Part shown: one piece after another, positions 26,401-38,400 of the stretch
Numbering within the stretch: the stretch's first letter is position 1
How the letters are laid out: every line of letters begins with the position of its first letter
Assembly (NCBI GenBank): GCA_946811185.2
Contig: OX328096.1
Coordinates: 46,762,252 to 46,826,251 of the forward strand
From: Hippopus hippopus
Lineage: Eukaryota; Mollusca; Bivalvia; Cardiida; Cardiidae
Direction of reading: 5' to 3'
Length of the DNA: 64,000 nt
Position numbers and translations under genes: made by a program
Notes under the pieces: generated by a model
The model's database searches: none
Told to the model about the DNA's origin: nothing
What the model saw: only the letters and a program-made list of their open reading frames with translations

Positions 26401-29400
26401 ATTAGGGTATGGCAGCTGTGCCATGACCCATCCTTAAAGTTTCCTTAACTCTACCAGACAAATGAATTTCAGACTTGTCTATATTAAAAGCATTTGCAGA
26501 TGACAAATTAAAGATGGCTCCAATAAAGGAACTCACCTGCAAAGTAGTATAAACAAGATGTCTGTTTGTAAAACAGTCATGCCCCCCTACTGCCACATTG
26601 ATACAGGAAGTGGCACAGTTCATAAACTGATATCAAAAGAATTGATTGGGAAATATCGATGTCATCTTTTTGATTTATAGTCCACTTCAATTGTTAAACG
26701 TGATAATCTGTCAACAGTTTGCATAATTATACACACCGCTGTGTGTATACATACAAGACTGTAAAAAGTCGCCGATACACAGACTGGGTTATCGATTTTC
26801 TTTTTGGCACGCACGTTCGACTTCCGCTTTTTCCCAGTCGACTTCGATGCTTACTACGTCCCCGATAATATGCGAATAAAATGTTGGAGCCACAAGTTGA
26901 GCCACATATCATAATTTTTGAGACACTTTAATTTTTTTTGAGCAAATGGCTCAAGTGGCGAACGGCAGCGGGGGCCCTGAATCATCTGGTGGTCACTGTG
27001 ACCTTGACCTTTCACGGATTAACCGTAAAATCGATAGGGATCATTTACACTCCAAGATGAATATCTGTACAGAATTTGAAGGACCTAGGTCAATTCTGTG
27101 TATAGTTATCATCTGGACAAGGTTTGGTCTATATGTCATTAAGTTGAAGGCCACTTTGACCTTGACCTTTGATGGATTAATCTCAAAATTGATAGGGATC
27201 ATTTACACTCCAAGATGGATATCTGTACAGAATTTGAAGAACCTAGGTCAATTCTGTGTCTAGTTATCATCTGGACAAGGTTTGGTCTATATATCATTAA
27301 GTTGAAGGCCACTGTGACCTTGACCTTCAATGGATTAATCTCAAAATTGATAGGGATCATTTACACTCCAAGACAAATGTCTGTGCCAAATTTAAGGAAC
27401 CTAGGTCAATTCTGTGTCTAGTTATCATCCGGACAAGGTTTGGTCTATATATCAACATGTTGACGGTCACTGTGACCTTGACCTTTGACTGATTGACCTC
27501 AAAATCAATAGGAATCATCTACACTCCAAGATGCATGTCTGTGCCAAATTTGATGAACTTAGGTCAATTCTGTGTCTAGTTATCATCCGGACAAGGTTTG
27601 GTTTATATATCAACATGTTGACGGTCACTGTGACCTTGACCTTTGATCGATTGACCTCAAAATCAATAGGGATCATCTACACTCCAAGACGCATTTCTGC
27701 GCCAAATTTGATGAACCTAGGTCAATTCTGTGTCTAGTTATCATCCGGACAAGGTTTGGTCTATATATCAACATGTTGACGGTCACTGTGACCTTGACCT
27801 TTGACCGATTGACCTCAAAATCAATAGGGATCATCTACACTCCGAGACGCATGTCTGTGCCAAATTTGACGAACCTAGGTCAATTCTGTGTCTAGTTATC
27901 ATCCGGACAAGGTAAGGTCTACCGACCGACCGACGGACGGACGGACCGACTGACCGACCTACATTAGCAAAGCAATATACCCCCACTTCGTTGAAGGGGG
28001 GCATAAACATTGTGGAAAAAATATGAGATTGTTTGGTAATGGTTATTAACCCCTTTGTGCTCAGGGGAGCTGGGAATATTGTTGGTGCACGAAGAACCTG
28101 TTCGCTTTACCCTTTACCACACAATCCGGAGTTTTAACGACTCTGACAGCAAAGGCTTTTGAAAACATTGTGAGAAAAGCAGCAAATGCTGGTAATAAGC
28201 ATTTTCTCCTTTTCACACCATGTTTTATACTCTATTATTGACAAAATCCACAATTCAATACAGTTTTAATTTGTTGTCTGCAAATGCTTCCAATTTGGAC
28301 CTGTCTTAAATTTTGTCGTCTGGTAAAGGGTGAACAATAACAAGTCCCACATGGCCAGTACCATGAACAGATTCTTGATTACAAATCCAACCATTAAGTC
28401 ACAGAGGACTCCTCATGAAAAAAGATAAAAGGCTAGAAAACAAAATAACCTGCAACAAAATACTTTTTTTTTCACATTGTTCCTTTCTGTTGCAAAAGAT
28501 TGACAGGGAAAATACATGTACTCAACACAGTGCCAATTGATAAAGTCAGGGATACAGTACCACTGGAACACTGCTTCACACGCACCTGTGTATTGCAATA
28601 ACATCTACCATGTTTCCAAGAAATCCCACTTCCACTAGTTTATCCACAAGGTTAAATAACTTGGCAGCATCAAGGTCATAGAATACAGAAAAAAGTTGGA
28701 AGAATTTCCAGTAAATATCTGGCAGCTTGATATCATTCCAATAGACCTGTGTGAAATAATTTGTGACAATCAACAAACCTAACAACTTCCTTTTATCTTT
28801 AAAAACTTAAAATTGTGTAATGACAAAGATGATAATCCAGCAAATTTCTGGTCTTTTTTGTTGTCATTAACTCATGATCTCCTTACGCAAATTCGCAGCA
28901 GAGACAACTTTGAAAACATCATTATAAAATGTGCATAATTCACACAAGTGTTAACACATGTGTAAATGTTGAATCATGGTACCAAGAATATATAAACCTC
29001 CTTTTGCCAAAATATTTTCAAAAATGATCTGCTGCAATAAAAAAAGCTCACCTGAGAGTGGTTATGTGCTAAGCAGGCTTTATCAGAAGGCAATATTCTG
29101 ATTTTTTTATTATGCATTGTTAATACAATCAAGTCCTAAAACATGTTTAATTCAATTAATTAACCCTTTACCACACTTTTCTGTGTTTTAACAACCCTGA
29201 AAAAGAGAACTTTTGAAAACATTGTGGGAAAACAGAAAATGCTGGTAACTGCTGGTAACCAGCATTTTTTCCTTTTCCCACGTTTTCTACCTGTCAAAGA
29301 CAAAGGCAATCATTTGAACTACATGTAATTTGTTATCTGCAAATGCTTTCAAATCAGACAAGTCTTAAATTTTGTCATGTGTTAAAGGGTTAACCCATCA

Positions 29401-32400
29401 TTACTCAATCTAGTGTCTAAACAACCATGAAAGGCATGGCTTTTGAAAACAATATGGCAAAAGGAGAAAATGCAGCACTTTCTCCTTTTCCAGCTATGTT
29501 TCCTACCCTGTCTGAGAGCTCTTTTGTACCAATTTTGGTGTAGCCTGCAATGTTTTAAATTTAAAAGAGTCTTAATTTTGTCGCTTGGGAAAAGGTTTAT
29601 AGAAGTGTTTCAATTTAAAGCTATCTGCATTCAGATAAATTTGAACATGATTGACTTGCAGGACAAGGTAAAAATTGGCTTCGTGAACCTAAATCATGAT
29701 TTTTTTTCCCTTTCATCTCTTAGTGTATTCTTCAGGTAAAGAATTATAGAAATATTGCATGTTTTCTGTATGGGAAAAAATGTTTTACACGGTGCACGAC
29801 GATATGTCGAAAGACAACTGGTCGAATAAGACAGTTTGTCGATTGTGACTAATGGTTGAATAGACACTCGTCGAGACTGACGATTCATCAAGAATTTCTT
29901 TACGTTGAAAGTTCATCGAAAAATGGTTAAAAAAAAAAAAAAGGCAGTGATTGAATGAATATGAATAATAAACACAAATAAGAAATATTGGTATCTGTCC
30001 AACTTATTTTTATTTACAGGGCGTATCTTTGGTGTAGGAAAACCACTTGAAACTATTTTTGGGCACCTCTGGAACTCTGAAAAAAGACTGGACGTTCCTC
30101 CATAGTGCTAACTGACTGACTAAAATAACTAGATTAGTGATTTTCAATCTACCCGAAATAAATAACGGAAAAATAACTTAGGATTATGAGTTCACGGAAA
30201 CTTACCCAGGAATCTAAAAAGGTTGATATCAATTCACGGTTTACCGTAAGTTTGTTCGATTTTTTGTTCGATTTGAAAAATGGACACTCTCAATCAAGGC
30301 ATCCCCAAACCTTTCAACGTGAATGATATATTAATGCAAGCTTGGCCGATAATCCTTGGCGAGAGTATATTATGTTTTTGGTGTGACAATTTGTCAAATT
30401 GACAATTGACATTTCCACCAATTGTCGTTTTTCCTGTTTTTTGACGAAATGTCGGCGACGAAAAATCCATTCGACAATTTGTCACCCTCGACGATTTGTT
30501 GATTTGACCATTTGTCTTTCGACCAATTGTCATGGATTCTGTTTTACCACCACAACAGGTATGAAATGTTCATCTAGTAGCCTGAGCAGATCATCAACAA
30601 AGACATTTATATCAGATTTTGAGTCCATTTCTGTAGAAGGAGGCAGATAATTACACTCACATGCTGTTGGATCTGTATTACACTAGAAATAAAAGAATAA
30701 AAGTCAAGCCCATTTCATTATACCTTCAACAAACATCCACAAGTTTCAAAGACCATGAGGAATAAAGGTTCTGAAACTGTCCTGGACAAAGGAGACAATA
30801 TTTGTAACCGCTTCTTTGTAAAACTTCTTTTTCCACAATATTTTTTACCTCTCTGGAATTAAAACCCATCATCTGTCATCTGCAAATGCTTCATGATTGA
30901 GCAAGACCAAAAATATTCATTTGGCAAAGAGTTCAAGGAGAACTCAAACTAAATATATTTCAGTGGTACTCTGGCAAAAGGGGGGTAATGCATCTCCCTG
31001 ATGCTTTATAACTCTTTACCAAACGACAAAATTTAAGACTAGTCCAAATTGAGAGCATTTGCAGATGACAAAATAAATGTGAATCAAAAACTGAAATTGG
31101 ATTTGGGAAGGGTAGAAAACATTGTGGGAAAAGGAGAAAGTGCTGGTTACCAGCACTTTCTCCTTTTCCCACCATGTTTTCAAAAGGCTTCTTCCTCAGG
31201 GTCGTTAAAAGGCGTCATTGTGTGGTAAAGGATTAAACCAAGTAAGTCGTCATAATTATAACTAGGAATCCATTTAATCCATTTTGGCCAATAATGAGTT
31301 GAATCATGAGGTAAACTGGTCCCTTAACAGGCATAAATTTTGACCAATAGTAAACAGCTTTGACCAGAGTCAGCCTGCATGAACTTTTCACAGAGCATGG
31401 CTCATTTAAAAGGAACTAGAAATCAGTTTATTAATGAAAACTGATAGTGCATCTGTATTTACTCAATTCTTATTCTTTAGAGCACCAAATAAACCTGACA
31501 GACATTTCAATCTAGAAACAAGGCCCAAATAGATGAAATATCAATGTTAATTTTGTTCAGAATATCTCAGCAAAGTAGATAGCATAGACCTAAGATCAGA
31601 CAGCACATTTTGTGCAGTATGATCTTGATCTACACTGACCGCAAAAGCAATTTTAGTTGTGAAAGGCACTTTAAGGGTTGATCTAAACCTGCTAGGTCTC
31701 TCACTTCATCAATCATAACATTTCAGTCACTGGCATTATAAGGAAATAAAACAGCCGAATTAGTCTTAAAAAAACATCAGTTTAAAGACAGAAAATAAAA
31801 TAATAGCTAGGTTCAGACGCATTTAAAAAAGAACTCAAGTTCATGCAAATCATCACAACATTGTCATTCTTGTGGAACTATGAATACTCTTTGACTGATT
31901 AACCCTTTCCCAAACGACAAATTTTAGACTCTTCCAAACTGAGAGCATCTGAAGACAACAAATTCAAAATTGGTAAAAATTAACTTTAGGTCTCTGATAG
32001 GGTAAAAAACATTGTGGGAAAAGGAGAAAATGCTGGTTACCAGCACTTTCTCCTTTTCCCACAATGTTTTCAAAAACCTTCTTTCCCAGGGTCGTGAAAA
32101 CCAGGGATTGTTTGGTAAAGGGTTAAGACAATTCAACCCATTACCAAACAATCCTGTGTTTTCACAACACTGAGGGATTACATTGTTGGAAAAGAAGAAA
32201 ACGCCCATTACCGGCATTTCCTCCTTTTCTCACAATGTTTTCTAACCTGTGGGAGATAAATGCATCATTTGAGCCACATTTACTATATCATCTGCAAATG
32301 CTCTCAATTTGGACAAGTTTAAAATTTTGTTGTCTGGTAAAGAGTCAAGTTGCTTGTGGGAAAGGTGTAGATCATGAGCAGACTGCACAGACATTCTGAT

Positions 32401-35400
32401 CTCAAATCTGCACAAACCGGTATTTTGAAATGTTCTAGACAAAACACAGCCCTGAAATCGCAATAATTAACACTTTACCAAACAGTCCCATGTTTTGACA
32501 AATCTGAAGAAAAAACTTTTGAAAACATTCGGGCAGAAGGAAAAATTGCTTGTAACAAGTCATTTCTCAGTTTTACACAATGTTTTCAACCCCATCAGAG
32601 AACTTCAGCTCATCTCTAACAATTCTAGATTTGTCGTCTGCAGATACTTTCAACTTGGAGGAGTCCAAAATATGTTGTTTAGAAAAAGGTTAAGTCATTA
32701 CCAAACGACAGGATTTTAGACTTGTCCAAATTGGAAGCATTTGCAGACGACAAAATTAATGTGACTCAAAAATTGAAATTTGTTTTGGGAAGGGAAGAAA
32801 ACATTGTGGGAAAAGGAGAAAATGCTGGTTACCAGCATTTTCTCCTTTTCCCACAATGTTTTCAGAAGGCTTCTTTCTCAGGGTCGTGAAAACCGGGATT
32901 GTTTGGTAATGGGTTAAGTCATTTTCCTCTGTCAAGAAAAAGCAAGTTTCATTTAGTTAGCTCTTAAGCTTTCACCACGCGGTAAAATATTAGACTCGTC
33001 CATAAAGAAAGAAATTACAAATCACAAGTCAAAATTTTTTTTTTTTAAATGATAGTATTTGTTCTTGAATAGGTAGAAAACATTGTGGATAAAGGAGAAA
33101 ATGCTGATTTCCAGCATTTTCTCCTTTTCCAACCATGGCTTCTAAAGGCTTCTTTCTGAGGGTGGTTAAAACTTGGGATTCTTTGATAAAGGGTTAAAGG
33201 GTTAAACAAGCTCATAAAAAGTATACCTGCTTCGCTAAGTTGGCAGCCTTCAACATAATTTCACAGAAATTGTTTAACAAATCATCTTGGTCTACAGTCT
33301 TTCCCTTTGCCCTACTTTTGAAAACTCTAGGTTCATCTTTTCTCCCACTATCTTGTATCTTTTCTGATATACTTACGATACAATAACCAATTTCTGTGAA
33401 AGGCACAGGCGACAAAAGATAATCCCGTCTGAAATGAAATGTCTCTTTTATAGTTATCAATCAAGATACCAGGGTCTTGTTTTAAAAGGGGCTGGTGGAT
33501 TTCAGAAATGTTTTTCACAGATGAATAACTTAAAACAATTACCTCAGTTTAACTAAACATCTACTGAAACAAAACTTATAATCCTTACTTTTTTTTATCA
33601 AATAGGAATAATGAAAATGTATTACTGGGATTAAACCTTTTAACTCGTTACCCAACAATAAAATTTTGGACTTGTCCAAAGTGAAAGCAATTGCAGACGA
33701 CAAATTACAGGTGGTAAAAATGACTCAATTTTTCCTTGATGGAGCAGAAAACATTGTGGGAAAAGGAGAAAATGCTGGTTTCCAGCATTTTCTCCTTTTC
33801 TCACAATGTTTTCAATAGGCTTCTTCCTCAGGGTCGTTAAAAGTCAGAACTGTGTGGTTAAGAGTTAACACAGGACAAAATTTTGGATTCGTCCAAATCG
33901 AAAAATTTGCGGACGACATGTGAAAAATGGCCAAAACAACAAACACTTGTCTTCAAATGGATTGAAAACATTGTTGGAAGGGAGAAAATGCTGGTAACCA
34001 ATATTTTTTTTCTTTTCCTTGTCAAAAGCTCACTTCCTCAGGGTTGTAAAATCATCACAGTTTTTGGGGATAGGATTTATTCATAAATAGAAGTGAAAAC
34101 ATTGTGGCAAAGGCTAAAGCTCATTATAGTTAACTCTCCTTTTACAACATTGTTCAAAAAGAGGTCAGCTATAAGGACAAAAAAGTGTCTGCTATGTGAA
34201 ATAAAAGTGAAAGACTAGTTCCACAGAGAACACAGGTACGCACATGTACATTGCATCTGCACTGCATGTTTCAGGTTTGTTTATACATATTTATTTTTCA
34301 TCGATTGAGAAACAAGTTCTTACTTATACTAATCTATCTGGATTCCGCTTCCTGGGAACTACACCAGTGCTCGCGCCAAATGTGTGGGCCCATGAACAAT
34401 CCCAAAGTTGACACCCGCTCTCATGTTTCAGGTTGACAAAGATAATCTGACAAACACAATTAGGCCCATGCAATATCTTGGTCTTTTGTAAAGACCTGAA
34501 AATGGAAATCATCCTTTTGGCACTCTAAAGGTGTATAAAACTTAGGAATGTGAACAAATGGCTGCTTTGACATAACTGAAATACAATTGAAACTTATTGC
34601 TGGGCAGTGTGGACTTAAAAATATAGAGCTCAACAAAGATTCATAAGTAAATCGATATTACCTCAAAAGCATCTTAAAACTTTTCAGGGCTGCCACACTT
34701 ACTGATGGTTGTTTGACTTCAATTCCAGATTGCATCACTTTCAAACAGTTCTTCACAATACTTTGGTTTATAAATAGTGGAATATCAGTGGGTTGTCTAT
34801 AATAATAATTATATACTGTAATTAATAAGAAATGTATCGACATGTTGCAATAGAATTTACATCATGGTGTTGATTTTGATGTTAAAATATGATAATGCAT
34901 CATTGACTTATTTACTGGTACATGTACATGAAAGCATGAAATCAGGAATTCGCCCTGTCTCACAAACATTTGACAAGCCATGCTTGTAACCATCTTTTTG
35001 TCACATCTACAGTAAATGGAGTATGAAGACAGTAAAAAATAGGAAAAGTGATCATAGAGCCTCTCTACTTGTCACAATTTTTTCCTGACTGTTTATTCAC
35101 CTGACCTTAAGACTTACATATTGATTTTCTTTTTCCTCACCAGCAACATTCAAATTGACATGGGAGAAAATCTATGCATCTGGACTAATGGGCACAAATA
35201 AGTTGAGACATTGCATCTAATGAACATTGTGGCATAAGAGATATTGCCAATCATGTGCAATTTTTCCTTTTGCAATCAAGTTTTTCAAAAATGGTCTTCA
35301 AGGCAATTACAGTTGTTTGATATGTCCAATTAATTTTTTACAGAAGTTGCTTTACCTTTGCAAGATTACTGTCATCAAGTTAAAGCAATCTTCTAAGATA

Positions 35401-38400
35401 GTGAGATATTTCAGTTCAGCTGCTGTTGTTAGACATCGGAGGACTGATTCTATGCCTATGGATATAATTATATGTTAGTTCCATATCAGTGACAGCTAGA
35501 ACAACAAATTTTGAAAGTCTATAATTTTTTTTTTCAACATTTCTTTCAGTACTCCCTCTAATTTGAGATGGTGTATTTTAACAAATAAGTGCTTTGTCTG
35601 ATAGTTTTACACATATATTTAAATACGCATCATGCACATAGCCAGGCAGACCTTGAAGCCCGGGCTTCAACACCCATTTTGTAAGTATACCTTTCAAACA
35701 AAAAATAACATGGGCAAGAAAAATGTTGAAGGCATGATCACTATGCCAATTCTCCTTACAAATGGGTTTCATCTTTACTATAATTACTGGTTAATGGCTA
35801 CACTGCTGAACTTGTTGGTAGTTGAACTTGTTGACTGTTTCAATGCAGTCTATTGCCATTCAGCCAGCAGAATGAATACCTTTCATTTGACTCTTTACCA
35901 AAAAAGACCCCCAGTGTTTAAATGACCCTAGGGAAACAGGCTTTTCTAATCATTGTGGGAAAAGGAGAAAATGCTGGTTACCAGCATTTCCTCCATTCCC
36001 CACAATGTTTTCAAACACAAATCCTATCATTTGAGCCACATCACATGCATCACATGAAAATGCTTTAATTACAGACAAGTCTAAAATTTTGCTGTCTGGT
36101 AAAATTTAGTCACAGGTAGTGTTATAAAGGGTAAATATGTCTGAGGTCTGTGACACCTTATCTACCTTTTAGTATAATGTAACCAACTTACCATATACTG
36201 CATGACATCTTTTGTAGAAATGATCCAAATATGCTAACTGCTGCAATACCTTCACAATACAACTGAAAAAAATTAAGTGGTCAAATGTTTATCACTTGTT
36301 GAAGTCTTTTAACCCAAAGAGTGCCAAATAAACCCAACGGACACTTTCAGTCTAGAAATTAAACCCTGTAAGCTGCAATTATAAGGTTGCTCTTGCTCAC
36401 AATAGTTCATTATGTTTTGTGCAGTCTGATCTTGATCTACACTGAAAGTTTACCTTTACATTTTCAAAGTTTCCTCTGGGTCAAGTTACAAAAATCTTCT
36501 GATAAATGACAATGTTTTGAGAGGAATTTGAACAAAACTGAATAAAAAAACAAGATAATAGTTGAAAGATTGATGTAAGATGTACCTATTTGTGCATGCA
36601 AATCTAGAAAAATCAAGGCATGGGCCTCTAGAGTCTGTATTACTACATTAGTTTTGGTAGCAAGCAAAACAGGATGTAATAAATTTATCTCAAAACCCTT
36701 TTTAACTCTTTACTAAACAACAACAACAACAACAACAAAAGACTTGTACAAATTCAAAGCAATTGCAGATAACAAATTAAAATTGGTTCAAACAACGAGG
36801 TTTGTCTTTGAAACATCAGAAAACATTGTTGGGAAAGGATAAAATGCTGGTTACTAGCAGGGTTAATAAATGTACATTTTCCAAACCCTAAACTAGTAGC
36901 TTCATGGAAAGTAAGAGAGAACACACACTTACTGAATTTGTTCTGTGCTTGTTGTATGAAGACTCTCAAACAGAAATTCTACAAAATAAATAAAAATCCT
37001 CAATCAATACCTGTAACTTAAATAATCTCAAATCTGCTGATCTGGCTTGCCCAACTTTAAAGAAAAATGTCTGGGGGGAAGCCAAAACATAAGCAAAAAA
37101 CAGTAAGGCTAAAAGACAGCATTATGGACATAAGAAGAGAAATAGCCTGGTTCAAATTATTGTTACTCTTTTTTTGTAATACAAGTATATACATAGTATA
37201 CTTAACCCAATACCACACAATCCTGAGTTTGTAAGAAGAAAATGCTTGTAACCAGCATATTCCTTTTTCCCAACGTTTTCTATACTGTATCAGACAAATC
37301 TCACCATTTCAGCAATACTATATTTGTCATCTGCAAATGTTTGCAACATGGACCAGTCTAAAATTTTGTTCTTTGCTAAAGAGTTAAATCCAAGTCTCAT
37401 TACCTAAGGATATTCTCTTCTAAATCAAGCATTTCTCAATGATTCAGGCATTGTTTAAGTCCATTTATGATGATTAGCTAAAAATTCATTTAGGGAATGA
37501 AGATAATTTTTTTTTGTCATGGAGGTATGAAAAAAAAACCTGATCACACTGGATGAAACTGCTTTGCCGTTTCATACAAAAGTGTGATTAGTTGATTTTT
37601 TTTTTCATACCTCCATGAAAACAAAACAAAAAAAAATTCTCTTCATTCCTTATAATTCAATATCACAGACAACAAATATGCACATAAATGATAATGTTAC
37701 TAACTGCATATTTTCTTGTAAATCCATTATTGCAGTTTCTACATTCTTATGCACATTTCATTGGTATTTCATAGGGCGGGACAATGGCTTGTTTATGATG
37801 TCAAAATGTGTTATTCATAACGTCATCATATCATAAAACATTGCAGAGTCAGTCTATCTATCGTCAGAAGTTTAAAAGCTGGACGTAAGTTGAAAATTAG
37901 ATAATTCGTACCCAATAAACTGACGATAAGTTTTAAGTTTTTTCTCAGACTTTATGAATTTGTTGGATATTTTTTTCAATTTATGATATTTAGACAAAAT
38001 AAACTTAGGTAGCATTTGAACTTCAGACTCGGTATAAAACTAGAAAGACAAACATTAGGAAACCTCATATATATGTTTGTTTACATGAGTTTTACAGCAA
38101 AACTAGTTCTGGCACTGCCTGATTTTTTTTTCAAGGAGCTATGAATTTTTTTTTCAGCCAATCAGAACTCACCAATATTCATGACAACAACTAATATTGA
38201 ATTATTGGGGAATAGCACAAGGTTGCTTTATACCAAATGTCTCAGCATAGCAGACTATGGATCCAAGATCAGACTGTACAGAATATGCAGTCTAATCTTG
38301 ACTTTCACTGGCTGCAAAAGAAAATTTGGTTGTGACAAGCTCTGTAAGGGTTAGTTCTTATTTCTGGTGATGAAAGAAATCAAAATACCAGCAATATCAG

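Larger units (their letters stand above)
26579..28003 (+). mobile_element. Element with six 158-bp repeats and ATGCCCCCC ends
   Basis: Bounded by ATGCCCCCC and GGGGGGCAT. The interior from about 26990 to 27920 is six tandem 158-bp units, then a GGAC/CCGA tetranucleotide run. The last bases form a hairpin (CCCCCACTTCGTTGAAGGGGGG). No protein; open frames here follow the repeat period. Confidence 0.7.

Noticed and set aside
26946..27737. Overlapping 68-105-codon frames with a repeated peptide
   Set aside because: They follow the 158-bp tandem repeat and contain stops at unit boundaries; no coding signature.
34324..34512. 62-codon - strand frame between MEI1 exons 10 and 11
   Set aside because: Exons 10 and 11 join directly in phase and in homology; nothing is missing between them.
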